Shown: piece by piece, positions 18,632 to 28,845 of the stretch | How the letters are laid out: each line of letters begins with the position of its first letter | How positions within the stretch are numbered: the stretch's first letter is position 1 | Assembly (NCBI RefSeq): GCF_003515065.1 | Contig: NZ_QXGH01000011.1 | Coordinates: 292,650 to 356,649 of the forward strand | Length of the DNA: 64,000 nucleotides | Reading direction: 5' to 3' | From: Nocardioides immobilis | GTDB taxonomy: Bacteria; Actinomycetota; Actinomycetes; Propionibacteriales; Nocardioidaceae | Position numbers and translations under genes: made by a program | Notes under the pieces: generated by a model | What the model saw: the letters and a program-made list of their open reading frames with translations, nothing else | Databases searched by the model: none | Told to the model about the DNA's origin: nothing

Positions 18632-20452
18632 TCAGGCCAGCGAGTCCAGCCATGCTTCGTGCAGGTCGGAGAACCTGCCCTCGCCGGAGGCGATCAGGTC
18701 CGCCGGGGTGCCGTCCTCGACGATCCGCCCGTGCTCCATGACGATCACCCGGTCGGCGATCTCGACCGTCGAGAGGCGGTGGGCGATGATCACCGCCGTC
18801 CGGCCGGCGAGCACGGTGCGCAACGCCTGCTGGACCAGCCGCTCGGACGGCACGTCGAGCGACGAGGTGGCCTCGTCGAGGATCAGCACCGCGGGGTCGG
18901 CGAGGAACGCGCGGGCGAAGGCCACCAGCTGCCGCTGCCCGGCGCTCAGCCGGCCGCCCTGGTTGGCCACCGCCGTCTCGTAGCCGTCCGGCAGCGCGGA
19001 GATGAAGTCGTGCGCGCCGAGCGCCCGCGTCGCGCCCTGGACGTCCTCCATCGTCGCGTCGGGCCGGCCGAACCGGATGTTGTCGGCGATGGTGCCGGAG
19101 AACAGGTAGTTCTCCTGGGTGACCATCACGACCGCGCGGCGCAGCACGTCGGAGGTGAGGTCGCGGAGGTCGACCCCGTCGAGGAGGACCCGGCCGGCCG
19201 TCGGGTCGTAGAACCGGGTCGCGAGCTTGGCCACCGTGGTCTTGCCGGCCCCGGTCGTGCCCACGAGCGCAAGCGTCTGGCCGGCCGGCACCCGCAGGTC
19301 GAGGCCCTCGAGGACCGGCCGGTCGTCGACGTACGCGAAGTCGACGGCGTCGAAGCGCACCTCGCCGCGCGGCGCGGGCAGGGCCTCGGGCCGGGTCGGC
19401 TCGGGCACGCCCGGCTGCTCCCGGAGCACACCGGCGAGCTTGTCCAGCGCCGCCGACGCCGACTGGAAGGTGTTGTAGAACTGGCTGATCTCCATCATCG
19501 GCTCGAAGAACTGCCGCAGGTAGAGCAGGAACGCGGCCAGCACGCCGACCGTGACCTCACCGTGGTAGGCGAGGTAGCCGCCGTAGATCAGGACGACCGC
19601 GATCGTGACATTGCCGATCAGCCGGATGCCGGGCATGAACCACACGACCAGTCGGAACGACGTCAGGTTGGCCGCGCGGTACTGGTCGTTGACGTCGTCG
19701 AAGATCTCCTGGTTACGGGGCTCCCGGCGGAAGGCCTGCACCGCGCGGATCCCGCCCATCGACTCGACGAAGTGGACGATGACGAGCGCGACCTTCTCAC
19801 GCGTGACCCGGTAGGCACTGGCAGACGACTTGCGGAACCAGTTGGTGACCCAGAACAGGAACGGTCCGCAGCACAGCGCGACCAGACCCAGCTTCACATC
19901 GAGGAAGAGGAGCAGTCCGGCGGTGCCGACGAGCGTGAGCGCGGCAGTGACGAGTCCGTCGAAGCCGGTCTCGAGCATCTCGTAGATCGCGTCGACGTCG
20001 GAGGTCTGCCGTGAGATCACGCGGCCGGACGTGTAGTCGTCGTGGAACGCGGGGCTCAACGCCTGGAAGTGCCGGAACACCCGCCGGCGCACCTCGAACA
20101 GGACGTCCTGGCCCACCTTGCCCGAGCGGACCAGGAAGAGGTTGCGCGCGACGGCCTGGGTGAGCGTCGCGAGGAGCACGATGCCGACGATGACGAACAG
20201 CGGCTCGAGGTTGTTGTCGGCACGGATCGGCGGGATGCCGGTGTCGATGCCCTCCTTGACGAGGTAAGGGATCGAGAGGCGGGCGGCGTTCTCCACCAGC
20301 ACGATCCCCACCAGCACCCACATCGCCCACTTGTAGGGTCGCAGCAGCTCCCGCAGCAAGGTGCCCGAGCCACCGACGAACTTCCGCTCGATGCGCTCGT
20401 TTCGCTCGTCCTCGTCGGCCTTGGCAACGCCGCGCCAGTCGGTGGCGGTCAT
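18632..20452 (-). CDS. ABC exporter half-transporter with canonical ATPase site
   Basis: The 606-residue protein has a six-helix exporter membrane domain (about 40-330) followed by a nucleotide-binding domain. The NBD carries Walker A GTTGAGKTT, Q-loop QENYLF, signature LSAGQRQ (Gly to Ala in LSGGQ), Walker B LILDEATSSLD with the catalytic Glu, and the switch His in AHRLS. The start ATG overlaps the stop of the upstream ABC gene (ATGA), with GGAGG 10 nt before it, so the two half-transporters are made together and should form a heterodimer. Substrates of such pairs are often lipids, peptides or drugs; none can be named here. Confidence 0.94.
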   Translation of the reverse strand: MTATDWRGVAKADEDERNERIERKFVGGSGTLLRELLRPYKWAMWVLVGIVLVENAARLSIPYLVKEGIDTGIPPIRADNNLEPLFVIVGIVLLATLTQAVARNLFLVRSGKVGQDVLFEVRRRVFRHFQALSPAFHDDYTSGRVISRQTSDVDAIYEMLETGFDGLVTAALTLVGTAGLLLFLDVKLGLVALCCGPFLFWVTNWFRKSSASAYRVTREKVALVIVHFVESMGGIRAVQAFRREPRNQEIFDDVNDQYRAANLTSFRLVVWFMPGIRLIGNVTIAVVLIYGGYLAYHGEVTVGVLAAFLLYLRQFFEPMMEISQFYNTFQSASAALDKLAGVLREQPGVPEPTRPEALPAPRGEVRFDAVDFAYVDDRPVLEGLDLRVPAGQTLALVGTTGAGKTTVAKLATRFYDPTAGRVLLDGVDLRDLTSDVLRRAVVMVTQENYLFSGTIADNIRFGRPDATMEDVQGATRALGAHDFISALPDGYETAVANQGGRLSAGQRQLVAFARAFLADPAVLILDEATSSLDVPSERLVQQALRTVLAGRTAVIIAHRLSTVEIADRVIVMEHGRIVEDGTPADLIASGEGRFSDLHEAWLDSLA

Positions 20453-22278
20453 GAGACAGCCTCCTCGAGCGACGGGTCGGCCGCGAGCAGCTCGCGGTAG
20501 GCGGGCACGGTGGCGAGCAGCTCGCGGTGCTCGCCGACGTGGGTGATCGTGCCGTCCTGGAGCAGCGCGACGCGGTCGGCGAGCATCACCGTCGACGCCC
20601 GGTGGGCCACGATGATGCCCGTGGTGTCGACCAGCACCCGGCGCAGCGCCTCCTCGACGAGCGCCTCGGTGTGGACGTCGAGCGCCGACAGGGTGTCGTC
20701 GAGCACGAGCACGGCGGGGCGCGACAGCACCGCGCGGGCGAGCGCGAGTCGTTGCCGTTGTCCTCCGGAGAGTGCCATCCCCTGCTCGCCGATCCTGGTG
20801 TCGAGGCCCCAGGGCAGGTCGCGGGCGAAGCCGGCCTGGGCGACGTCGAGCGCCTCTTGAATTTCCGCGTCGGACGCTGGGTTCGTCTCGGGGTCCCGCC
20901 CGAGGGTGAGGTTCTCGCGCGCGCTCATCGAGAAGAGGGTCGGGTCGTCGAACGCGGTCGCCACCAGCTGACGCAGATGAGCGACGTCGAGGTCGCGCAG
21001 GTCGACGCCGTCGATGGTGACCGCGCCGGCCGTCACGTCGAACAGCCGGGGCACGAGCGCCGTCAGGCTTGATTTCCCCGATCCGGTCGCACCGACCACG
21101 GCGACGGTCTCGCCGGGCTGGATGTCGAGATTGAGGTCGCGCAGCACCGGCTCGTCGAGCGCGCCTGGATAGGCGAAGTCGACGTGCTCGAAGCGCAGGT
21201 GGCCGCGCGGCTCGTCGATGGTGCGGGTGCCGCTCACGATGTCGGACTCGGTGTCGAAGATCTCGAGGATGCGAGCGGCCGACGTCATCGCCTCCTGCGC
21301 CATCGCGAGGATGATGCCGAGGGAGGAGACCGGCCACACCAACGAGAGCATCAAGGTGATGAACGCGACCAGCTCGCCGGGCGTGAGCGCGCCGCGGCCG
21401 ACGCCGATCGCCCCGAACAGCAGGACGACGACGACCGCACAGTTGGGGATCACCTCGAGGAAGGTCCAGAACCGGGCTGAGAGCCGGACCTTGTCCATCG
21501 ATGTCGCGTGCAGCTGGCGGGCGGCTGTCTCGTACTGGTCGCTGACGAAGCGGCTCCGTCCGAACGACTTGATCACCCGGATCGCAACGGCGGCCTCCTC
21601 TGCCCGGGTCGCCAGGTCGCCCTGCTCGTCCTGCACCCGGCGGGAGACGACGACGTACTCCTTCTCGAAGCGCATCGAGAGCCAGACGATGGGCGCGGCG
21701 GTGCACGCGACGACCAGGCCGAGCGGCCAGTACATCGCCAGCAGCACGCCGGTCACGGCGGTGACCTGGAGGATGTTGATGAACAGGAACAGCATCGCGA
21801 AGCCGAAGAACCGGCGGATCGACGACAGGTCGGTGGTGGCGCGCGAGAGCAGCTGACCCGACTGCCACCGGCTGTGGAAGCTCATCGGCAGTGCCTGCAG
21901 GTGCGCGTAGAGGTCGCGTCGCATCGCGGTCTCGACGTTGAGGACGGCGTTGGACTGGATCCACCGCCGCCACCAGGTGAGGAACGCCTCGAGCACGCCG
22001 AGGGCGAGCACGAGCAGGCCCAGCGGGAGCACCGGGTCGACCTCGCCGTCCGTGATCGGGCCGTCGATGAGCGCCTTGATCACCAGCGGGATCGCGATCG
22101 CTACCCCGATGCCGGCGAGCGCGGTCGTCACCATGATCACCAGCGCCACACGATGCGGGCGGAGGTAGGACCGCAGGCGCCACAAGGAGTGGACGCCTGC
22201 GGGAGGCGGATTGTCCGGATCAGGCCCGAGCGGGTCACGCTCCGACCGACCAGGAAGCTGAGGCGTGGAGGTCGTCAT
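20449..22278 (-). CDS. ABC exporter half-transporter with degenerate catalytic Glu
   Basis: A 609-residue partner of the exporter gene at 18632. It has a six-helix membrane domain and an NBD with Walker A GATGSGKSS, signature LSGGQRQRL, and Walker B VLVLDDTLSALD, where Asp replaces the usual catalytic Glu. The His-switch segment is AHRAS. Heterodimeric exporters such as TM287/288 and BmrCD have one NBD with Asp at this place, giving one consensus and one degenerate ATP site. I prefer the ATG at 22278 (GGAG six nt upstream); in-frame starts up to 22305 add nine residues. It is divergent from the anchored protein gene at 22430. Confidence 0.93.
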   Translation of the reverse strand: MTTSTPQLPGRSERDPLGPDPDNPPPAGVHSLWRLRSYLRPHRVALVIMVTTALAGIGVAIAIPLVIKALIDGPITDGEVDPVLPLGLLVLALGVLEAFLTWWRRWIQSNAVLNVETAMRRDLYAHLQALPMSFHSRWQSGQLLSRATTDLSSIRRFFGFAMLFLFINILQVTAVTGVLLAMYWPLGLVVACTAAPIVWLSMRFEKEYVVVSRRVQDEQGDLATRAEEAAVAIRVIKSFGRSRFVSDQYETAARQLHATSMDKVRLSARFWTFLEVIPNCAVVVVLLFGAIGVGRGALTPGELVAFITLMLSLVWPVSSLGIILAMAQEAMTSAARILEIFDTESDIVSGTRTIDEPRGHLRFEHVDFAYPGALDEPVLRDLNLDIQPGETVAVVGATGSGKSSLTALVPRLFDVTAGAVTIDGVDLRDLDVAHLRQLVATAFDDPTLFSMSARENLTLGRDPETNPASDAEIQEALDVAQAGFARDLPWGLDTRIGEQGMALSGGQRQRLALARAVLSRPAVLVLDDTLSALDVHTEALVEEALRRVLVDTTGIIVAHRASTVMLADRVALLQDGTITHVGEHRELLATVPAYRELLAADPSLEEAVS

Positions 22279-22429
22279 CGGTGCTCCGACCATAGGTCTG
22301 CGCACCGACAGACGCGAATCGTTTAAAGGTACGACGACCGGCCCGACCGGTCTCGTCGCCGGACTTCTGCGGCGGCGAATTCGGCGATTCGACCGCTCTC
22401 ACCGTCGCGCCGGAATACCGTTCACGGTG

Positions 22430-23797
22430 ATGGAGATCCACCACGCAGTCGAGGACATCTACCGCCGCAGCCCCGCGGCGTTCGACGACACCGAGCACCT
22501 GGTGTCGGCGCTGTCGGACTACATCGACACGGACGGCGCCGGGGCCGGCGAGATCCGCCTGGTCGTCGATGCGGTCGAGCTCGGCGCGTTCCAGCGGCTC
22601 CGTGAGCTGCGGGAGGTCGGTGCGAGCCCGCACGGCGCGATCACCGAGACCGCGACGACGCTCGCTCGCAAACGGGCGACCGACGAGCGCCGGTCGGCCT
22701 GGGCCTGCGCGGTGCTCGCCTACGCGACCGGCATGGTGAACGACGCCGACGTCCGCTCGTACCGGGCGCAGTGGGACCAGCCGGTCCCGTCCTCGGCACC
22801 GCTGCCTCCGACCCTGGCGCCGCCGCCGATGCCGGTCCCGCCGCCGCCCGGCGGCCCCGGCCAGGTGACGGTGGCGCCGTCCGTCGGCCAGCCCCACAGT
22901 CAGCCCCAGGGTCAGCCCCAGGGTCAGCCCCAGACGCAGCAGCCGTGGGCGCCTGCACCTCCCCCGACCTACTACTCCCCCGTGCCCCCACCCGCTCGGC
23001 GCGGGGTGCCCGGCTGGCTCTACGGCGCCCTCGCTGCCGTGCTCGTGCTGGTGGTCGCGGGCGTCGTCGGCGTGGTCGTGTTCGCCGGCGGGGACGACGA
23101 TGATCCGCCGCCGAGCGACGATCCGGGCGCCGAGCGCGCCGCGCTCGGCACGCCGGAGGTCGGCACCTGCCACGCCCTGACGTCGGCCGACCTCTCGGGT
23201 GACCACGACACGAAGCCCCCCGTGCCGTGCGACGACGAGGCCGCGACGACGATCACCACCGACGTCGCGACCCTGCCGGAGTCCGTCGACCGGTCGAACC
23301 CGGACTCCGTGTGGGCGGCGATCGGATCCGAGTGCGCGCGGACCAGCATCTCCTACCTCGGCGGTCACGTGGAGGCGTTCGCCCGCTCCTCATGGACCGT
23401 CATCTACTTCGTCCCCACCGCTGACCAAGCGGACGCGGGCGCCGACTGGGCCCGGTGCGACCTGACCCTCCGCGCGGGCGGCGAGACCAAACCACTGCCC
23501 GACCCCGTTGAGGACACCGTCGACGACCTCCCCCTCGCCGACGAGGTGGCGCTGTGCGCCGAGGACTACACCTCCAGCGCAGGGCTCTACACGTCGTGCG
23601 ACCTGCCCCACGAGTACCGGGTGACCGAGTCCGTCGTCCACGTGGGTGACCCGCCGTCCACCGCCGAGCTCACCGACGACGGCGGTCGGGCACTCTGTCC
23701 GAGCACCGACCCCGAGCACTTCGCGTACGCCGACGTGCCGGACCGAGCGTTCTGGGACGCCGGAGCGACGTACATCCTCTGCTTCTCCTGGGAGTGA
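22430..23797 (+). CDS. Membrane-anchored protein with unrecognised N-terminal domain (paralogue 2) and septum-formation-like C-terminus
   Basis: A 455-residue protein with the same plan as the one at 10041. It has an N-terminal helical domain (1-~115) sharing VDAV-LGA-Q and YATG-V-D-VR-YR, a Pro/Gln-rich linker with short GQPQ repeats, and one transmembrane helix (~190-215). The outer part has Cys-containing repeats (GTCHALT, VPCDDE, LCAEDY, SCDLPHEY, ALCPST) like the septum-formation domain family (PF13845). I chose the ATG at 22430; a GTG lies one codon upstream. It is far from the kinase genes but carries their associated domain. The outer domain may sense or bind cell-wall material; function is inferred only. 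Confidence 0.86.
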   Translation: MEIHHAVEDIYRRSPAAFDDTEHLVSALSDYIDTDGAGAGEIRLVVDAVELGAFQRLRELREVGASPHGAITETATTLARKRATDERRSAWACAVLAYATGMVNDADVRSYRAQWDQPVPSSAPLPPTLAPPPMPVPPPPGGPGQVTVAPSVGQPHSQPQGQPQGQPQTQQPWAPAPPPTYYSPVPPPARRGVPGWLYGALAAVLVLVVAGVVGVVVFAGGDDDDPPPSDDPGAERAALGTPEVGTCHALTSADLSGDHDTKPPVPCDDEAATTITTDVATLPESVDRSNPDSVWAAIGSECARTSISYLGGHVEAFARSSWTVIYFVPTADQADAGADWARCDLTLRAGGETKPLPDPVEDTVDDLPLADEVALCAEDYTSSAGLYTSCDLPHEYRVTESVVHVGDPPSTAELTDDGGRALCPSTDPEHFAYADVPDRAFWDAGATYILCFSWE

Positions 23798-23822
23798 CCG
23801 CCCGGACGGGACCGGGGCTGGT

Positions 23823-26800
23823 TCAGGCGAGCAGCCCGCGCACCACCCGGAGCGCGACGGACACCCGGGCGAGGTCGGTGTCCTCGTCCGCGCAGATCGC
23901 ACCGAGCGTCTCGACCGCCCGCTCGGCCACGCCGCCCGTGGCTGCCTCCCACTCGGCGACCCGGCGGGTCGCCTCGTCCCGAAGCTCGTCCGGGTCGGCC
24001 CTGGCATCGACGTCCTCGTCGGCGGAGGTGCTGGCGAGCACCTCGGCCGTGAGCCGCGCGTGCACCGCATGGAGGTCGTCGCGGAGTGCCGCCCGGGCCA
24101 TCGTCTGCCACTGGTCGGCACGCGGCAGGTCGACGATACGCTGCTGGAGCACCGAGATGCCGAGCCGCTCGCCCAGGGCGAAGTGCACCCGCGCGACGTC
24201 GCGCGGCTCGAGGTCGTCACGGGTCGCGATCTCGACGACGTTGAGCAGCGCGTAGGCGACGTCGTACGACGCCACCCGCGCGGCGAGGTCTTCCGGCACG
24301 CCCTGTTCGACCAGCGCGGAGCGCCGCGAGTCGTACGCCGCCAGCTCGCGGCCGATGAGCAGCTGCGGCAGCTCGAGCATGGCGGCCTGGACGGGTCCCG
24401 CGAACAGGTCGACCGTGGCCTGGCTGTCGAGCGGCGGCCGGCGGTTGGTGACCAGCCAGCGCGACGCCCGCTCGACGAGGGTGCGCATGTCGACCCGCAT
24501 CCGGGTCTGCACGGCCGCGTCGATCTTGTTGTCGTAGGTGGCGAGCTCCTCGCGCAGCGGCAGCGACCCGTAGATCTCGCGCGCGACGAAGTTGGCGCGG
24601 GTCAGCTCGGCGGCCGAGGCGCCGGTCTCCCCCGCCAGCCGCGGCCAGTAGGTCATGCCGGCGCCGTTGACGAGGTCGCCCACCACCTGCGTCACGATGA
24701 TCTCGCGCCGGAGCGGGTGCTCCTCGATCTGCGGCGTGAAGCCCTCGCGGACCGCCTCCGGGAAGTAGGACACCAGATCGAGCAGGAGGTAGGGGTCCTC
24801 CGGCAGGTCGGAGGCCAGCAGCTCCTCGGCCAGCACGATCTTGGTGTAGGCCATCAGGACCGAGAGCTCCGGCTGGGTGAGGGCGCCGCCATGCTCGAGC
24901 CGGCGCTTGACCTCGGCCTTGCCGGGGAGCGCCTCGAGATCGCGGTCGAGGCGCCCCTCGGTCTCGAGCTGGCGCATCCACTGCTCGTGGACGTGGAGCA
25001 GCGACGGCGCGTTGCGGGTGGCGTTGGCGAGCGCGATGTTCTGCTCGTAGTTGTCGCGCAGCACCAGTTCTGCGACGTCGTCGGTCATCGAGGCCAACAG
25101 CTTGTTGCGCTGCTTCTGGGTCAAGTCGCCGTCGCGGACCACCCGGTCGAGGAGGATCTTCAGGTTGACCTCGCGGTCGGAGGTGTCGACACCGGCCGAG
25201 TTGTCGATGAAGTCGGTGTTGATCTTGCCTCCGTCGCGGGCGAACTCGATCCGGCCGCGCTGGGTGCAGCCCAGGTTGCCCCCCTCACCGACGACCCGCA
25301 CCCGCAGTTCGGTGCCGTTGACCCGGATCGCGTCGTTCGCCTTGTCGCCGGCGTCGGCGTTGGTCTCCGTCGACGCCTTGACGTAGGTGCCGATGCCGCC
25401 GTTCCAGAGCAGGTGGACCGGCGCCAGCAGGATCGCCTTCATCAGCTCCGCCGGAGTGATCGCATCGACGTTCCGGGCGATCCCGAGCCATGCCCGGATC
25501 TGGTGGTTGACCGGGATCGACTTCGCGGAGCGCGGGAAAACCCCGCCCCCCTCCGAGATCAGCGACCTGTCGTAGTCCTGCCAGCTCGACCGCGGCAGGT
25601 CGAACAGCCGCTTGCGCTCGGCGTACGACCTCGCAGCGTCCGGCTCGGGATCGATGAAGATGTCACGGTGGTCGAACGCCGCCACCAGGAGGATGTGCTC
25701 GGAGCAGAGCATGCCGTTGCCGAAGACGTCGCCGGACATGTCGCCGACGCCGACCACGGTGAAGTCCTCGTTCTGGCAGTCGATGCCGAGCTCGCGGAAG
25801 TGGCGGCGTACCGACACCCAGGCGCCGCGGGCGGTGATGCCCATCGCCTTGTGGTCGTAGCCGACCGACCCGCCGCTGGCGAACGCGTCGCCGAGCCAGA
25901 AGCCGTAGTCCTTCGAGACGCCGTTGGCGATGTCGGAGAACGTCGCCGTGCCCTTGTCGGCCGCGACGACGAGGTAGGAGTCGTTGCCGTCACGTCGTAC
26001 GACGCGCTCGGGCGGGACGGTCTCCCCCGCCGCCAGGTTGTCGGTGACGTCGAGCAGGCCACGGATGAAGGTCTTGTAGCACTCGATCCCCTCGGCCAGC
26101 CAGGCGTCGCGGTCGGAGGAGTCGGGCAGCTGCTTGGCGTAGAACCCGCCCTTCGCGCCGACCGGCACGATCACGGTGTTCTTCACCATCTGCGCCTTGA
26201 CCAGGCCCAGGATCTCGGTGCGGAAGTCGTCGCGCCGGTCCGACCAGCGCAGGCCCCCGCGGGCGACGGCGCCGAACCGCAGGTGCACCCCCTCGACCCG
26301 CGGCGAGTACACGAAGATCTCGAACTTCGGCCGCGGCTCCGGCAGGTCCGGGATCGCCGACGGCTCCATCTTGAGCGAGAGGTACGACTTCGGGCGCTTG
26401 CCGTCCCCCGCGTACTGGAAGTAGTTGGTGCGCAGCGTCGCGCGGATGTGCGTCAGGTAGGAGCGCAGGATCCGGTCGTGGTCGAGGCTCACGACGTCGT
26501 CGAGCGCCTTCTTGATCCGCTCGTCGAGGTCGGCCTCGCCCTTCGCCCGCGCGGCGTCGCCGAGGTCGGGGTCGAAGCGGGTCTCGAAGAGCGTCACCAG
26601 CATCCGGGCCAGGTCGACGTTGTCGGCCAGGGCGCCCTCGATCGAGTCGATCGCGAAGGGCGAGTTGCCCTGCCGCATGTACTTCGCGTAGGCCCGCAGC
26701 AGCATCGCCTGCCGCCAGGTCAGCGATGCCCGCAGCACCAACCGGTTGAACCCGTCGATCTCGGTGTAGCCGTCCCAGATCGCGCGCAGGGCGTCGGCGA

Positions 26801-28754
26801 ACAGCGCACGCGCCTGGTCCGGCAGGGGCGCGCCGTACCGCAGCCCGAAGTCGTAGATGTGGGAGACCCGCTCGAGGCCGGCCAGTGCGTAGGGTCGCTC
26901 GTCGACGACCTCCACACCCATCGACGACAGCATCGGGAGCACCTCGGACAGCGACAGCGGCGACCCGACGCGGAACACCTTGAGCCGTGCCTCGCCCTCG
27001 GGCGCGTCGAGCTCGGAGTAGAGCGTCTGGTCGACGCCGGCGTCGCCCTGGATCGCCTCGAGCCGGCCGAGGTCGACCGCCGCGGTCCGCGCCGGGAAGT
27101 CCTCCTTGTAGGCCTCCGGGAACGCGTCGACGTAGCGCCGGCCGAGGATCGCGCCGACCTCCTCGCCGTACTCGGCCGACACGGCGGTGAGGAAGTCCTC
27201 GTGCCACGACCGCGAGGCGTCGATCAGCCGGCGCTCGACGTCCGCGGTGTCGATGCTGTCGGGGATCGTCTCCCCCGCCGGCATCCGGACCACGAAGTGC
27301 ACCCGCGCGGTCGTCGACTCGCTGATGCTGACGTTGAACTCGATCGAGTCGGGGTCGATCCGGCCGCCACCGATCACCTGGGACAGGATCCGCACGAACT
27401 TCTGCCGGACGCTGGTGTTGTAGCGGTCGCGGGGCAGGTAGATGAGGACCGAGAGGTAGCGGCCGTACATGTCGCGCCGGATGAACAGGCGGACGGCGCG
27501 GCGCTCGCGCGCCTGCATCGCGGCCTCCGCGATCGGGGCGAGCTCCTCGACCGGGGTGTGGAAGAGCTCGTCGCGCGGGTAGGTCTCGAGGGTGTCGAGG
27601 AGCGCGTTGCCGTCGTGGCTGCGCGGGTCGAGGCCCGTCGTCTCGAGCACGGCGTCGACCTTGTCGCGGAGCAACGGCACCCGGAGCACCGACTCGGTGT
27701 AGGCAGCGCTCGACAGCAGGCCGAGGAAGCGCCGCTCGCCGACCACCTCGCCGTCGGCGCCGAACACCTTGACCCCCACGTAGTCGAGGTACGCCGGGCG
27801 GTGGACGGTCGCCTTGGAGTTCGCCTTCGCGAGCACGAGCAGCGTCTTCTCGCGGGCCTTCGCCTTCACCGCGCCGGACAGGCGCCCGAAGGACGACGAC
27901 TTGTGGTCGCCCGCACTGGCGTCGCGGAGGATGCCGAGGCCGCTGTCGGGCACCGGCCGGAGGACGTCCTCGGTGCCGCCATCAGCCGAGACCTGCTCCA
28001 GCTGGTACTCCCGGTAGCCGAGGAAGGTGAAGTGCTCGGCGGCGAGCCACTCCAGCAGGGCCCGGCCCTCGCTGACCTCGTCCTCGGGCAGCGGCGGCGG
28101 GTCCGACTCGAGGTCGGCGACGATGGTGCGCGCCTGCTCCTGCATGGCCGACCAGTCCTCGACCGCGGCGCGCACGTCACCGAGCACCCGTCGTACGTCG
28201 TCGGCGAGCCGGTCGGCCTCGTCGGAGTCCTCCGCGATCCGGTCGATCTCGACGTGCATCCACGACTCGCGCAGCGCCCCGGAGGGCGGCGCCGCCGACC
28301 CCGTCGCCACCGGGCGCAGCGCGGTCAGCTTGCCCTTGTCGTCGCGCACCGCGTCGAGCGTCGGGTGCAGCACCAGGTGGGCGTCGCGGTGCTGCCGCGC
28401 CAGCTCCATGGTGAGCGAGTCGACGAGGAACGACATGTCGTCGGTGACCACCTCGACCACGGAGTGCCCGCCCGCCGACCAGCCGTGCTCGGCGACGGTG
28501 GGCGTGTAGACGCGGACCTTCGTGGTCCCGGGCTGTCGCTCGGCGGCCAGGTGGTGGTGCGAGGCGTACGCGCCGTAGACGTCGACGTCGGAGCGGGCGG
28601 CGAGCTCCTCGGTGCCGACGTGGCGGTAGTACGCCGCGAGCAGTGGGACCAGCTCGTCACCCGGTGGGGCCGAGGCGCCCTTGCCATGGCGGGCCACCTC
28701 GGCGGCCTGGTCGAAGATCTGGTCCCGGTCGGTGTGGTGCGTCGTCGTTGACAC
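23823..28754 (-). CDS. NAD-dependent glutamate dehydrogenase, large 180-kDa type
   Basis: A 1643-residue protein, full length for the large NAD-GDH family (EC 1.4.1.2), which oxidises glutamate to 2-oxoglutarate and ammonia. The long N-terminal region carries ACT-like regulatory segments. The catalytic core in the second half shows PVGAKGGFYAK with the active Lys and VGVGDMSGDVFGNG for dinucleotide binding. A long helical C-terminal domain completes the family layout. The start is a GTG at 28754 without a clear ribosome site. Its stop lies 25 bp from that of the convergent anchored-protein gene. With the P5C dehydrogenase 1.3 kb away, a role in glutamate/proline catabolism is likely. Confidence 0.96.
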   Translation of the reverse strand: MSTTTHHTDRDQIFDQAAEVARHGKGASAPPGDELVPLLAAYYRHVGTEELAARSDVDVYGAYASHHHLAAERQPGTTKVRVYTPTVAEHGWSAGGHSVVEVVTDDMSFLVDSLTMELARQHRDAHLVLHPTLDAVRDDKGKLTALRPVATGSAAPPSGALRESWMHVEIDRIAEDSDEADRLADDVRRVLGDVRAAVEDWSAMQEQARTIVADLESDPPPLPEDEVSEGRALLEWLAAEHFTFLGYREYQLEQVSADGGTEDVLRPVPDSGLGILRDASAGDHKSSSFGRLSGAVKAKAREKTLLVLAKANSKATVHRPAYLDYVGVKVFGADGEVVGERRFLGLLSSAAYTESVLRVPLLRDKVDAVLETTGLDPRSHDGNALLDTLETYPRDELFHTPVEELAPIAEAAMQARERRAVRLFIRRDMYGRYLSVLIYLPRDRYNTSVRQKFVRILSQVIGGGRIDPDSIEFNVSISESTTARVHFVVRMPAGETIPDSIDTADVERRLIDASRSWHEDFLTAVSAEYGEEVGAILGRRYVDAFPEAYKEDFPARTAAVDLGRLEAIQGDAGVDQTLYSELDAPEGEARLKVFRVGSPLSLSEVLPMLSSMGVEVVDERPYALAGLERVSHIYDFGLRYGAPLPDQARALFADALRAIWDGYTEIDGFNRLVLRASLTWRQAMLLRAYAKYMRQGNSPFAIDSIEGALADNVDLARMLVTLFETRFDPDLGDAARAKGEADLDERIKKALDDVVSLDHDRILRSYLTHIRATLRTNYFQYAGDGKRPKSYLSLKMEPSAIPDLPEPRPKFEIFVYSPRVEGVHLRFGAVARGGLRWSDRRDDFRTEILGLVKAQMVKNTVIVPVGAKGGFYAKQLPDSSDRDAWLAEGIECYKTFIRGLLDVTDNLAAGETVPPERVVRRDGNDSYLVVAADKGTATFSDIANGVSKDYGFWLGDAFASGGSVGYDHKAMGITARGAWVSVRRHFRELGIDCQNEDFTVVGVGDMSGDVFGNGMLCSEHILLVAAFDHRDIFIDPEPDAARSYAERKRLFDLPRSSWQDYDRSLISEGGGVFPRSAKSIPVNHQIRAWLGIARNVDAITPAELMKAILLAPVHLLWNGGIGTYVKASTETNADAGDKANDAIRVNGTELRVRVVGEGGNLGCTQRGRIEFARDGGKINTDFIDNSAGVDTSDREVNLKILLDRVVRDGDLTQKQRNKLLASMTDDVAELVLRDNYEQNIALANATRNAPSLLHVHEQWMRQLETEGRLDRDLEALPGKAEVKRRLEHGGALTQPELSVLMAYTKIVLAEELLASDLPEDPYLLLDLVSYFPEAVREGFTPQIEEHPLRREIIVTQVVGDLVNGAGMTYWPRLAGETGASAAELTRANFVAREIYGSLPLREELATYDNKIDAAVQTRMRVDMRTLVERASRWLVTNRRPPLDSQATVDLFAGPVQAAMLELPQLLIGRELAAYDSRRSALVEQGVPEDLAARVASYDVAYALLNVVEIATRDDLEPRDVARVHFALGERLGISVLQQRIVDLPRADQWQTMARAALRDDLHAVHARLTAEVLASTSADEDVDARADPDELRDEATRRVAEWEAATGGVAERAVETLGAICADEDTDLARVSVALRVVRGLLA

Positions 28755-28845
28755 GAACTCACACTAGGACCGCGGGCTTGAGGCTCACAACATCGCCCGG
28801 GGAAAGTGCCGGGCGCCGGTGAGATGTGTCCGCCGATAGGCCAAG

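Noticed and set aside
18632..22183. A single 1183-residue frame spanning both ABC transporter genes
   Set aside because: The upstream ~575 residues are the out-of-frame reading of the first ABC gene. The real second protein starts at 20452 with its own ribosome site.
22885..22940. Tandem 12-bp repeat (CAGGGTCAGCCC) as a mobile or regulatory element
   Set aside because: It lies in frame within the Pro/Gln linker of the anchored protein and only adds GQPQ units.
23646..28751. A 1701-residue open frame opposite the NAD-glutamate dehydrogenase gene
   Set aside because: Its composition (Val, Arg, Asp, Gly, His rich, no family motifs) is that of an antisense shadow of a GC-rich gene. The other strand has a full conserved enzyme.
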